Positions 20,948-32,571 of a stretch of DNA of 64,000 nt are shown here, piece after piece; positions within the stretch are counted from its first letter, which is position 1; every line of letters starts with the position of its first letter. A program made the translations under genes and the position numbers. The stretch comes from Nematostella vectensis (lineage: Eukaryota; Cnidaria; Anthozoa; Actiniaria; Edwardsiidae). The notes below the pieces were generated by a model that saw only the letters and a list, made by a program, of their open reading frames with translations, made no database searches and was not told where the DNA came from. The DNA lies in NCBI RefSeq assembly GCF_932526225.1, contig NC_064034.1:3830001-3894000 (forward strand). The letters run 5' to 3'.

Positions 20948-23900
20948 GATGGGCTTTGAGTACTTTAGTTGTGCTGTGCTTAGTGTCTGGATCACATGTC
21001 GGCGCTAATGCCTACTCCTTAGAAGGTGAGTACAATCACACCATTCGCATGGTATTCTTGAAAAGGTGATGAAATTCATCAGCTCTTTCACGTAAAAAAT
21101 CGACTTGCTTATTATCACTAAACAAAATGAAGTTTGCACTGAAATCTAGAAGGTCTTAAGTAGATAATCTCATTCCATTTCTTTAAATGTTTGAATGCAG
21201 ATTTTCGGTAGTTTAGCAATAGCAAATATGCGCGCGCATATTTATAGAAGGAAAGTATTCTCGACAAGCAAATTGCCTGTTCAAACGGTTTGACACTTCT
21301 GGAAGCAGGCAGTGTTTTGATCTCCTTATTACGCCGGTCAGTGCAACTACAAATCAGCTATTTTTATGTATTTAAATACGAAAGCGGGATTCCGTTTGCT
21401 ACTGCGCGCGCACAGAAGAAATCCCAGCTCGCGCCTTACCCTTCCTTTTATCATCCTCGCGCACCAGGGTACAACCCTCTCATAGCGGTGCACTTGGGAA
21501 TTAGTGCACCTTTGTTTTGCTTGTTTGTGTGTATAGAACGTATGTATACTACGTCAACACCTAATTTTTTTGTTTTGTTTTGTATTCTTTGGTTTGCTCT
21601 AGAAGCCCCACCGCTTATCACAAGCTTCCCTGCCGTAGACCTGATCAATGCCGGTGACGTCATTCTAGGGAAACCACTGACCATCCCATGCAAGGCGTCG
21701 GGCTCACCCCCTCTATGGCATGCGTGGTTTGTAGATGGCAGTGCATTACGTGTCGCCCGTGGTAGCGAGTATCAGCAGACTCAGGAGGGGGCGCTTGTTG
21801 TTACGTTTAAGACGCTGAAGGAGAAAGAAGTCCAGTTTCAGTGCGTTGTCAGTAACTCTTTTGGAACTGTATTCAGTCGGATACTCAAGGTTGCAGTTAC
21901 AGGTACAGTCCAGTTGCTAGTTATTGTTTTATCTCCTCACTTTACTGTAAGAGAAGAAAAAGAAGAGCAGGTATCGTACATTACTTTTTTTCTTGTAATT
22001 CTAGGGATAAAGGAAAGATTCGCCGAAGCTGACACTGCCAGCGGTAAAGACAAAAAAGTCTACGGTTCCTATGGCCTCGCAATGGTGCTTCGCTGCCCTT
22101 CTCATCAAGTGGCCCTGGGCGCTAACTACACGTGGATTAAACATAATCACGTGTCTAACACGTGGGAACCGCTGGCAGAGAGCAAGTACTACGAGGTGAC
22201 GAGCAAGGGAGACCTCGTGTTTGCAGCTATGATGGAGGAGTACTTTAGAGTACAACTACGATGCAGGGTGTCAGTTGGAGATGAATACTTCGATTCGCAT
22301 ACGATGTTTACTTCAGACCATGGGAGCAGTGAGTACAATCTCGTAGTCAATCTCTTTTAAAGTTATCCGTTACATTTATCATCTGCAAGCAAAATGTGTT
22401 GAGATTTTAAGCATGTTATCTTGTGCTTGTTTTTGTTTTTTTTAGTTAAAACTCAAAGCTCAATTTTCTAACGACTAGGCTAGGTTAAGAAATGCTATTT
22501 TTATTTATGACTCTATTAATACCATAGTTATTACGGCTTCTACTAAGAAGTACGCATTCATACGTCCTTTTTATCCGTTTTTATCTTAGAGACCACTAAA
22601 GAACAGTCTGTGTTGAGAGACGCAGAACTGGTGGAGAAGCCGGCGACACTGGAAGTGGCGCTTAGAGGCGCGCGCAAAGAATTGCGCTGTATTCCAACCG
22701 GAAAGTACGTAACTTCCTCAATATCATCCTGCTCATGTGACGGGATGATTACGACTCCGGTTGACACGTGAATTTTATGTGTTCATTCCAATAAATAGAT
22801 TTTCTAGATGGATGTAGTGACCTATTACCAGAGCCAAAGATGCCGACTCGGCATTTGAACTTGATCGATCCGGTTATAACCGGAAAAGTTTGAAAAAGAT
22901 AAAAAGATGATGATGATAATGATGAAGAAGAAGAAGATGATGATGGTGATGATGATGATAATGATATTAGTAATGATTATGTTTAAAATGATTTTTTATG
23001 ATAATAGCAATGATGATGATAGTGATGTTGTAATTGGTGATCGTGTTTATGTCAGCGATGGTGAAATTACTGGTGTTTATGATGCTTCTGATGTTCATGG
23101 ATGCTGTTAATGGTAATGATGGTGTTGATGGTGTTGATCGTTATGATGATGATGATGACTAAACAGTAACAGTGTTTTTAATCATCTAGCCCAGTGCCTG
23201 AAATAGTTTGGTTTGACAATCACAACAACGAGATCGCTGATGGCACAAATGGCTATCGCTTCCAGTCTCATGGCCGAGTGCTGGTCATAGACAGGGCTGA
23301 CGAGAGCAGTGCGGGTGCCTATACGTGTGCTTGTCGGGCACACACCTCAAGCAAGGCTGTTGCGCACACCAAAGTGGTAATTAAAGGTAAGCGAGTTGTA
23401 CTGCCCTAGTTATTACTACCCGATTTAATATCTTTTTGAAGGAAATGAATGGGATTTAATAAAACGAATGAGAATTTTATAGCTATTTCAATTAGTTTTA
23501 ACGATGATCCTTTTAATAATTTAGGTGACATCGACTAATACTAAGTAATGCAACAAATTAGTTAAGAGGGTTACCGTGGTTGATTTTGAAATGGAATTAA
23601 TGTTGCCAATCAGGCCGGTTTGGCGTGATAACTAACTGGCCGCCTAATTCGAATCTACTTGTTAATTCAAAATCGACAGCAGAATTTTTAAACTAGTGAC
23701 ATTAAGTGAGCGTGATGCGGCAAAAAGAGTACAAATGCCAAGGATTATTTAATATTCATCAGTAGCCTTTGCCGGTTCCCAGGTCCTCCAGTACTCACGG
23801 CCATCCCTAAGCCCGAGGTAAAGCTCATGAGAGGGGATGATTTAGCTCTTGTGTGTCAGGCCAAGCAGACATTTGAGGATACAAGCCATCAGAGCCTTAT

Positions 23901-26900
23901 CACGTTTGAGTGGTATAGGAACAACCAACAGCTAGCTGACAGGTAAAGCATTGACTTCAGCCCCCGAGCTTATTAGACATTTTGACTTCTCTGAATGCAC
24001 AGTTATGCATAGGGAGTTTTACATAAGTGCAAAAGGAAGAAAAAGAAAATCATTTTAATATCATTCGCGGGAAAGAGGCATATATAGCTTTTCTTTAGGT
24101 ACATTAGACGCGCCAGCTATGAATGGGCTCAAGGGGGTATGCGCACATCCCTCGCCCGCAAAAAAAAAAAAAAAATATCAAAAAAAAGCTAAACCCTAAC
24201 CTTAAAATAAATTTGCCTGCGTTCCAGCCCCCCCCCCTACTGACCAATTTCGTTAGTCTACCAATATATCAGTTCATTGCAGTACCCTTCCCAACATGTT
24301 TCTTTGTCGCTGTAGTGACAAGATTGCGATAGACGATGGAAACCTACGAGTTAAGAACGTCAGTGATAGAGACAACGGTGTATACCAGTGCGTTGCTAGG
24401 GACAACATGGGCATGTCAACGGCAGCATCACGTGTCATGATCAAAGGAGTCACGTGTTCTGCTATCCTTGCACCACGTGACTCGCAGTTCTTCCCCAGGT
24501 CGTGTCACCAGAAGAGCTCGTTCTCACCAGGGGACACGTGCCGTGCCATCTGTAAACTTGGCTTTGAAGGGAAGGGAGCACGGGATGAGCGCAAGTGCCT
24601 TCCTGACGGAGGGTGGACCAGCATTAATTATGAATGTCAAGGTGCGACACCATGGAACAGTTGGGGGAGGAAGGGACTTTACTGGAAGGAGGGGAGGGAA
24701 ATAAATAACAGGGGTAACATCGTATCCAAACCCTAAAGGTTCCCCACCTACCAGACCTGACGCTCATACAACCTGACTCTCGTACAACCTCGTAACGTGG
24801 GGGAGAAAGGGGCGGAAGGGAAAGGGGTGCGGTAATGCTGACCTCGACGCCCGTGTTCCCGAGGATAGACTCTAAATAGATTTTCGTTTTTTGAGCTTAC
24901 CGAGTGATCTTGTCCCAAGATAACATGCCACCTACCATCCTCCCTGGTAAGGGATGTCCTAACGATATCACGATTACTACCGCGCGCAACAACAGTAAGG
25001 CAGCCTATGTCACGTGGAAACCGCCCCAGGCAGTGGACAATACTGGGAATCTGGTAACGAGAATCGAGCCGAGCGAAATCAAAGGGAGTGGGCACTGGTT
25101 ACGACTTGCTCCAAAGCCTCACGTGATCAAGTACCATTTCATCGACTCAAGTGACAAAAGGACCACGTGTTCTTTTAAAGTGCACGTCATATGTAAGTAG
25201 AGAAAAGGCTCGGGTTGTTTGGACATTTGAGTGGTATTAGTGAGAGGAGCATACGAGTGGGACATGCTCGCAGGTACACTTATTACACATTGTGGGTCCG
25301 CGCCCACAAAGAACACATTGTGATTATGAGAATAACGTCACATCACTTCACAAACAAAAAGATTATATAGTTTGACAATAACAGTGTTAATCAATTTGTG
25401 CAAGGTTCATTGGTTTGCATAAGAATAGTTTAAAGTTTGACTGTTCAAGTGATAATACGAGTTTTTATTGCTTATTGCGCTATCTGTTGAATTTAAATCT
25501 AAATCACTTCAATTCTCATCTGTCTCACGCCCTTGTGTACGTTTTAGCGCGCACTGTCATCACCAGTCGCCCGCCGCCACTCTTGTACGTTTTAATTGGC
25601 AAGGACCTGGCTCTAGACTGTAAGGCGCATGCGCATGGTGCAGTCGTATACTCGTGGACGCGTATCATGTTCACTCAACCCGACAAGACAATCCAGGTAC
25701 CAGGAAGCCGTGCAGGCCCCCATTCAGGTTTTCAATCGGGCCGCCGTTGAGTTAAACGCTATCTTTATATCTCTACATTATTAGGTGCAGAACACTTCGA
25801 GGATTCATCTAATGTCTGGTGGTCAGCAGCTATCAATCAAAAGTTTCAGCGCAAGGGACAGTGGCAAGTATACCTGTAAGGTGATGATGAAGACATACGA
25901 CATACCCGGCAGTGTCGACACTGCCTCGTCATCAGTGGATGTCGTCACAAGTAAGTAATGCGGTAACTCAAGCTAGTAACGCTATGATCACCTGGTAACA
26001 CAAGCTAGAAATGCTATCTGCTCACGTGGTAACACCAGCTAGAAATGCTATCTGCTCACGTGGTAGCACCAGCTAGAAATGCTATCTGCTCACGTGGTAG
26101 CACCAGCTAGTAACGCTATGCCCACGTGACTACCCTATATAAGGCGTTTCGATTTCCAAATTGCTTGTAGAGGGTTCCTGTTGGACGTCTAATGACTTCC
26201 CCTCTCACCCGAAGTTACACATACAGGCCTTAATTTTCTTACTTGTACCCCCGCTTGCCATCCCTTTAAATTCCCGGTGCTCGTTTCCTGTTCAATGTAC
26301 GCTCCACACATCGAACTCATGGTTAAAGCAACGCCGTACGCCGTCTGACTTACAACAAGGCTCTTTGTTTTTTTCTCTTTCCCTCACCTTCTCCCATTTC
26401 AGTCTCTTTTCGAAACAGATAGCCGGATATAATGTAGCTCTAGTCGAAAAGTTCCTTCCTTGGCCTCCTTTTCCAGATAAGTTGCATGATAGGAATTACC
26501 TTCATTCTTTTCTTTTCAGAGGTGGAGTGGTCTAAATGGAAACCGTGGACAGCATGCTCAAAGTGCGGCGTCCCTGGCGTACGCATGCGTAATCGAACAT
26601 GTCAAAAACCAGGCTCACCTCGCCAGGCGATTGGCTGTGTGGGAAAAGAGCGTGAAACCGAGGCTTGCTTTGAATCTTGTCCAACTGAGCGTCCGAATGT
26701 ACTCAATGCTGTTGGAAAGCACGTGAATACAATCAAGAAAATCGCGACAATTTATCACGATAAAGGGCTCCAGTGGTTAAGAAAAAATCACCCTGAATTT
26801 TACAAATTCCTGCTCAGCAAAAGAGGCCGAGTGGTCATCATCTGTGGTATCGGTGCCATACTTATATCAATCATACTCATGTCTCTCGCGTGTAGGTGAG

Positions 26901-29900
26901 TGATACCAGCGACCCCCAGCCACCCCACCCACCCATACCAACCATACTGATGTTTCTATACGTGTAGATGACTGGATGTTTCTATACGTGTAGATGACTG
27001 ATGTTTCTATACGTGTAGATGAGTACTACTTATCTACCACCCCAGCCACCCATACCAACCATACTGATGTTTCTATACGTGTAGATGACTGGATGTTTCT
27101 ATTAATTAATTTCTATTAATTAAAGTCCATGATAAGTTTTGCGTATACATACTTTTTTGGGTCCTTACTTAAGTTTCTCCCAAGTTTGAAAGTTGTTAAA
27201 AAAAGGCATGGCACGAAAGCATGTGCAAAGCTTAGTCGTCTAGTCTAGTCTTAGTCTAGTCTGAGCAGACCTGTGACATGATGCGGGGCGGGTCCCTGGT
27301 AGAGCATTTTGCGCGTTTGATTGATGGTTAGGTGTTCAAGTAGTGTTTGACTTAAGGCAGCTCTTGGGAATCTTTCATACATATATGGTACATCCCTTCC
27401 CCGAGTTTTTATTGCCTTATAACACAGTGATTGATTTCCATTACCGCTTTATCCAGGAAGTTATACCGGATGAGGCATATCGCGAGCGATACTGAGTCGT
27501 GTGAGAAAAAAAGGACGAAAAAGAAGAATCGGCGTTCCAAAGAGAAACGCAAAGTTATCAAAACTCTGACCTCGAGTAAAGAGGAGGGCACAACCCTAGA
27601 GGGAGACCTGCAAGTAGCAAAACCTGTAGTTCTTGAAGAAGACAAGAAGAGAGACGAGATGGCATCAGAGAGGAGACGAAGCATCTACGAGGCAACCTCA
27701 AATCCTAGATGCCAGGTGCGGTGGCGAAACTACTGAATAATGTATGGTCTTTATTTACGTTCTCAAAGCGAATACTTGAAACGCATTTTTAATAAGTATC
27801 CTGAGACCGCCAGTCTATAGCAATGTGCAGTAGATGGCGCATATCCTTTTAATAAGATACCAATGTGTCCAGGTCTTTTGATGTGTTTAAGTTTACCTTC
27901 AATCTGGACTGTGAAAAATGGCTGATTAGACACGAAGCCACTCTGTTCAACACTCAACTCTCCTCGCTTAATGTTCCCAGGGCTCTTTGCGAGAAAGCAT
28001 CCAGCAATCCTACAGTGTCATCCTACCTGACGAGTCGGACGTCTCTCCCGACCACTACCATGAATACCATCATACAGGAGAGGTATATGTGGACGAGAAC
28101 GGTAACGAATATGTTAACGTGGCCCACACTGAGGCCGCGGAGGACTTCGTTTATGATAATATGGAGGGGTACGATGGTGTGGCGGAAGGGGTGCAGTATT
28201 TGGGCGAGGTTGGTCAGGAGGAGTACGTCTACGAGTTGGTCGATGCTAATGACGACGGCTTCATTTACGAGAACGTAGGTGAGTGTCTTCAGTCAATCGT
28301 TTCTCGAAATTGACATAGAATATCCTGCGTATTAAGTACAAATGGTGGAGATTTTTAGGCTATCGGAGGGAAGATAGGAGAAGCCGAGGAGGGCGTCCGC
28401 CTGTAATCGATCGTCTTTTTGTCTTTTTCTCCAGTTGCGCTCGGTGTCATCTCCCTGCCCTTTGTACCTGCCGCAAAGGCTAGCCCCCAAAGCCCTTTGT
28501 GCTTGCCGCGAAGGCTAGCCCCCAAAGCCCTTTGTACTTGCCGCGAAGGCTAGCCCCCCAAAGCCCTTTGTGCTTGCCGCAAAGGCTAGCCCCCAAAGCC
28601 CTTTGTGCTTGCCGCGAAGGCTAGCCCCCAAAGCCCTATGTGCTTGCCGCGAAGGCTAGCCCCCCAAAGCCCTTTGTACTTGCCGCGAAGGCTAGCCCCC
28701 CCAAAGCCCTTTGTGCTTGCCGCGAAGGCTAGCCCCCCAAAGCCCTTTGTGCATGCCGCGAAGGCTAGCCCCCCCAAAGCCCTTTGTGCTTGCCGCAAAG
28801 GCTAGCCCCCCCAAAGCCCTTTGTACTTGCCGCAAAGGCTAGCCCCCCCAAAGCCCTTTATACTTGCCGCAAAGGCTAGCCCCCCAAAGCCCTTTGTGCA
28901 TGCCGCAAAGGCTAGCCCCCAAAGCCCTTTGTACTTGCCGCGAAGGCTAGCCCCCCAAAGCCCTTTGTGCATGCCGCGAAGGCTAGCCCCCCCAAAGCCC
29001 TTTGTACTTGCCGTGAAGGCTAGCCCCCCAAAGCCCTTTGTACTTGCCGCGAAGGCTAGCCCCCCAAAGCCCTTTGTGCTTGCCGCGAAGGCTAGCCCCC
29101 CAAAGTCCTTTGTGCTTGCCGCGAAGGCTAGCCCCCCAAAGTCCTTTGTGCTTGCCGCGAAGGCTAGCCCCCCAAAGCCCTTTGTGCATGCCGCAAAGGC
29201 TAGCCCCCCAAAGCCCTTTTTGCATGCCGCAAAGGCTAGCCCCCAAAGCCCTTTGTGCTTGCCGCGAAGGCTAGCCCCCAAAGCCCTTTGTACTTGCCGC
29301 GAAGGCTAGCCCCCCAAAGCCCTTTGTACTTGCCGCAAAGGCTAGCCCCCAAAGCCCTTTGTGCTTGCCGCAAAGGCTAGCCCCCAAAGCCCTTTGTGCT
29401 TGCCGCGAAGGCTAGCCCCCCCAAAGCCCTTTGTACTTGCCGCAAAGGCTAGCCCCCCCAAAGCCCTTTGTACTTGCCGCGAAGGCTAGCCCCCCAAAGC
29501 CCTTTGTGCTTGCCGCGAAGGCTAGCCCCCCAAAGCCCTTTGTGCTTGCCGCGAAGGCTAGCCCCCCAAAGCCCTTTGTGCTTGCCGCAAAGGCTAGCCC
29601 CCCAAAGCCCGTACTTGCCGCGAAGGCTAGCCCCCCAAAGCCCTTTGTACTTGCCGCGAAGGCTAGCCCCCCAAAGCCCTTTGTACTTGCCGCGAAAGCT
29701 AGCCCCCCAAAGCCCGTACTTGCCGCGAAGGCTAGCCCCCCAAAGCCCTTTGTACTTGCCGCGAAGGCTAGCCCCCCAAAGCCCTTTGTACTTGCCGCAA
29801 AGGCTAGCCCCCCAAAGCCCTTTGTGCTTGCCGCGAAGGCTAGCCCCCCAAAGCCCTTTGTGCTTGCCGCGAAGGCTAGCCCCCCAAAGCCCTTTGTACT

Positions 29901-31569
29901 TGCCGCGAAGGCTAGCCCCCCAAAGCCCTTTGTACTTGCCGCGAAGGCTAGCCCCCCAAAGCCCTTTGTGCTTGCCGCGAAGGCTAGCCCCCCCAAAGCC
30001 CTTTGTACTTGCCGCGAAGGCTAGCCCCCCAAAGCCCTTTGTACTTGCCGCGAAGGCTAGCCCCCAAAGCCCGTACTTGCCGCGAAGGCTAGCCCCCCAA
30101 AGCCCTTTGTACTTGCCGCGAAGGCTAGCCCCCCCAAAGCCCTTTGTACTTGCCGCGAAGGCTAGCCCCCCAAAGCCCTTTGTGCTTGCCGCAAAGGCTA
30201 GCCCCCCAAAGTCCTTTGTACTTGCCGCGAAGGCTAGCCCCCCCAAAGCCCTTTGTACTTGCCGCGAAGGCTAGCCCCCCAAAGCCCTTTGTACTTGCCG
30301 CGAAGGCTAGCCCCCCAAAGCCCTTTGTACTTGCCGCGAAGGCTAGCCCCCCAAAGCCCTTTGTACTTGCCGCGAAGGCTAGCCCCCCAAAGCCCTTTGT
30401 GCATGCCGCAAAGGCTAGCCCCCCAAAGTCCTTTGTACTTGCCGCGAGGGCTAGCCCCCCAAAGCCCTTTGTGCATGCCGCAAAGGCTAGCCCCCCAAAG
30501 CCCTTTGTGCTTGCCGCGAAGGCTAGCCCCCCAAAGCCCTTTGTACTTGCCGCGAAGGCTAGCCCCCCAAAGCCCTTTGTACTTGCCGCGAAGGCTAGCC
30601 CCCCAAAGCCCTTTGTACTTGCCGCGAAGGCTAGCCACCCAAAGCCCTTTGTACTTGCCGCGAAGGCTAGCCCCCCAAAGCCCTTTGTGCTTGCCGCGAA
30701 GGCTAGCCCCCCAAAGCCCTTTGTACTTGCCGCAAAGGCTAGCCCCCCAAAGCCCTTTGTGCTTGCCGCGAAGGCTAGCCCCCCAAAGCCCTTTGTACTT
30801 GCCGCAAAGGCTAGCCCCCAAAGCCCTTTGTGCTTGCCGCGAAGGCTAGCCCCCAAAGCCCTTTGTGCTTGCCGCGAAGGCTAGCCCCCCCAAAGTACTT
30901 TGTACTTGCCGCGAAGGCTAGCCCCCCAAAGCCCTTTGTACTTGCCGCAAAGGCTAGCCCCCCAAAGCCCGTACTTGCCGCGAAAGCTAGCCCCCCAAAG
31001 CCCGTACTTGCCGCGAAGGCTAGCCCCCCAAAGCCCTTTGTACTTGCCGCAAAGGCTAGCCCCCCAAAGCCCTTTGTACTTGCCGCGAAGGCTAGCCCCC
31101 CAAAGCCCTTTGTACTTGCCGCAAAGGCTAGCCCCCCAAAGCCCGTACTTGCCGCGAAGGCTAGCCCCCCAAAGCCCTTTGTACTTGCCGCAAAGGCTAG
31201 CCCCCCAAAGCCCTTTGTGCTTGCCGCGAAGGCTAGCCCCCAAAGCCCTTTGTACTTGCCGCGAAGGCTAGCCCCCCAAAGCCCTTTGTACTTGCCGCGA
31301 AGGATAGCCCCCCCAAAGCCCTTTGTGCTTGCCGCGAAAGCTAGCCCCCCAAAGCCCGTACTTGCCGCGAAGGCTAGCCCCCCCAAAGCTCCGATCTTTT
31401 TGGCCGTTACCCCTATCCTCAGATCGACGCCCTATACTAAGCATTAATCTTTCCGTTGGGACATTTGGTATCTAAAATATATACACGGATTTGAACCCAC
31501 CGCCTAACTTCTTTGTAAATCCTTTTTATTCAGGTTACGATTGATGCAATACCACAGGAACAGTACTGA
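20935..31569 (+). CDS. Single-pass receptor: 5 Ig, Sushi, HYR, TSP1, TM, tyrosine-rich tail
   Basis: Exons: 20935-21025 (signal peptide, hydrophobic LSTLVVLCLVSG), 21603-21902 (Ig1), 22005-22328 (Ig2), 22590-22704 + 23190-23386 (Ig3), 23783-23942 + 24316-24641 (Ig4, then Sushi-like Cys module), 24920-25192 (HYR-like), 25548-25696 + 25785-25950 (Ig5), 26520-26895 (TSP1 with WSKWKPWTAC, then membrane helix VVIICGIGAILISIILMSLA), 27457-27715 (Lys/Arg-rich juxtamembrane), 27981-28278 (tail). Phases close throughout, 1,011 codons to 28278. The tail holds YVNV, YDNM and YENV, each a pYxN match to the Grb2 SH2 site, within an acidic Tyr-rich region. Two 3' endings fit: direct splicing to 31534 (ends GYD, stop 31542-31544), or a 29-nt exon 28435-28463 joined to 31534-31569 (ends PQEQY). 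I do not recognise an orthologue; adhesion or immune-type signalling is inference. Confidence 0.82.
22904..23160 (+). repeat. Impure GAT/ATG trinucleotide repeat
   Basis: The intron between the two Ig3 exons is dominated by GATGATGAT-like runs with interruptions. It gives an artefactual Met/Lys/Asp-rich open frame. The run ends just before the acceptor at 23189. Confidence 0.8.
25945..26125 (+). repeat. ~35-38-bp tandem repeat beginning at the Ig5 exon donor
   Basis: The junction CACAA|GTAAGTAATGC (donor at 25951) is echoed by CAAGCTAGTAACGC, CACAAGCTAGAAATGC and two CCAGCTAGAAATGC copies, then CCAGCTAGTAACGC. Spacers resemble TATCTGCTCACGTGGTAGCA. Later copies have lost the donor GT (CAAGCT). 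Derivation from the donor rests on the CACAAG..AG.AATGC match. Confidence 0.6.
26872..27105 (+). repeat. Tandem duplication of the TM exon 3' end with its donor
   Basis: The exon end CATACTCATGTCTCTCGCGTGTAG followed by GTGAGT (donor at 26896) recurs downstream as CATACTGATGTTTCTATACGTGTAG followed by ATGACT or ATGAGT, at about 26943, 26975, 27001 and 27061. Two copies also share the following intron segment (CCCCAGCCACCCAYACC). In every copy the donor GT has become AT, so only the original junction should be used. Confidence 0.8.
28455..31392 (+). repeat. 36-bp minisatellite (~80 copies) in the last receptor intron
   Basis: The unit reads CCCTTTGTACTTGCCGCGAA then GGCTAGCCCCCCAAAG (36 bp). 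The C run varies between 5, 6 and 7, and some units lack TTTG. The array starts 20 nt after a strong acceptor (TCTTTTTCTCCAG at 28434). The + frame encodes repeats of PFVLAAKASPPK and other frames are open too, but C-run changes shift the frame every few units. The frame entering from the preceding exon meets TAG at 28551-28553. I therefore call the array non-coding. It may have been seeded at the putative 28463|28464 donor (CCCTTT|GTACCT). Confidence 0.92.
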
Positions 31570-31636
31570 TTGGTTTTATCCCAAAGATGTGGGACCTATT
31601 TGCTGGCCTTTTCTGCACTCTTTCCCTTGCCTCTTT

Positions 31637-31642
31637 AATAAA
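31637..31642 (+). terminator. Poly(A) signal of the Ig receptor gene
   Basis: AATAAA lies about 70-95 nt after the candidate stops in the terminal exon starting at 31534. It supports this exon as the usual 3' end, with the 36-bp array spliced out. Confidence 0.7.
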
Positions 31643-32571
31643 CACGACAGTGCACTCACATGGAAAATTGAATTTGTGTTGATTTAGTGATATCCAGTCA
31701 CCGCTGACATTAATCTAAGATAAAAAATGAAATTATTGATAAATATAACTGCATGCTCGGAGAGTCAGTCCTTTATTTGTGGATCGCTGTTAAAGAAAAG
31801 AAAGTAACCACTGGATCCTCGAATGTGATCAAAATTGCGTCAAAGGGTCGAATGCAGAGTAGTGGTGGGGTGGGGGGAAAAGGTTGATATATCCACCGCC
31901 CACTTTTTTTCGGTGATAAAATGAGATTCCGTCTTTTGGTTTTGTATGATAACAAATAAAGGCTCAAGCTCAGTCCGCTCCTTTTTTTAAACCCCGGACC
32001 TGCCCTCTGTGATTGTACTTTCAGTCTTCTTCCATTCCCCTTTTCATGGAACCTCTTACAAGTTTGCTCTCATATAAATCAGCATTGAGACTGAATTGAA
32101 CGGTTTTCGGTAGAATAAAATGTGGGGATCTTCAGGTATTGATCTAACATCGATGCTATATGTTGGAATGGAACATCACGAGTGGTAGGGCATATTGAAA
32201 AATTGAGCAGGAGAACCCACTGTTTGACCTTTTCCCCAGACGAAACAATTATAGGTCAAACAGACCCTGAGTAGCAGTGAAAACGAGTGTGGAATCATTT
32301 TGGTTTCATAAAAGACCAATGTAAGGAGGCTGAATGCGGGCGATTCATTTCCCCCCGTCCGATCCCATAACAATGCTGGGTCTTTTGTGTCAACGCGCCC
32401 GTGGGGGTCTGGACTTTAGAATAGTTTCGTACCCAGTCCACCGGATGTGTGAGCGGCAAAGAGCTGTGGGCGAAGAGAAACAAGCGGGTGAGGTTTCGAA
32501 AGTAAAGGAATTACAGCCAAAAACCCGGCAAAAACGCCTCTGCAGTGCGTCTGTGGTATAAATAAGTACTC
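31643..32571 (+). other. Intergenic region between Ig receptor and STIMATE genes
   Basis: About 0.9 kb with no supported exon. It contains G-rich and T-rich runs and presumably holds the promoter and 5' leader of the STIMATE gene. Short open frames on both strands overlap each other and look random. Confidence 0.5.

Noticed and set aside
26161-26500. ORF upstream of the TSP1 exon
   Set aside because: Intronic: the real exon starts at 26520 after a clear acceptor, and the ORF has no domain similarity.
28586-31447. ORFs of PFVLAAKASPPK or LAFAASTKGFGG repeats on both strands
   Set aside because: The 36-bp unit is open in several frames, but C-run length changes shift the frame repeatedly, and the frame entering from the upstream exon stops at 28551.
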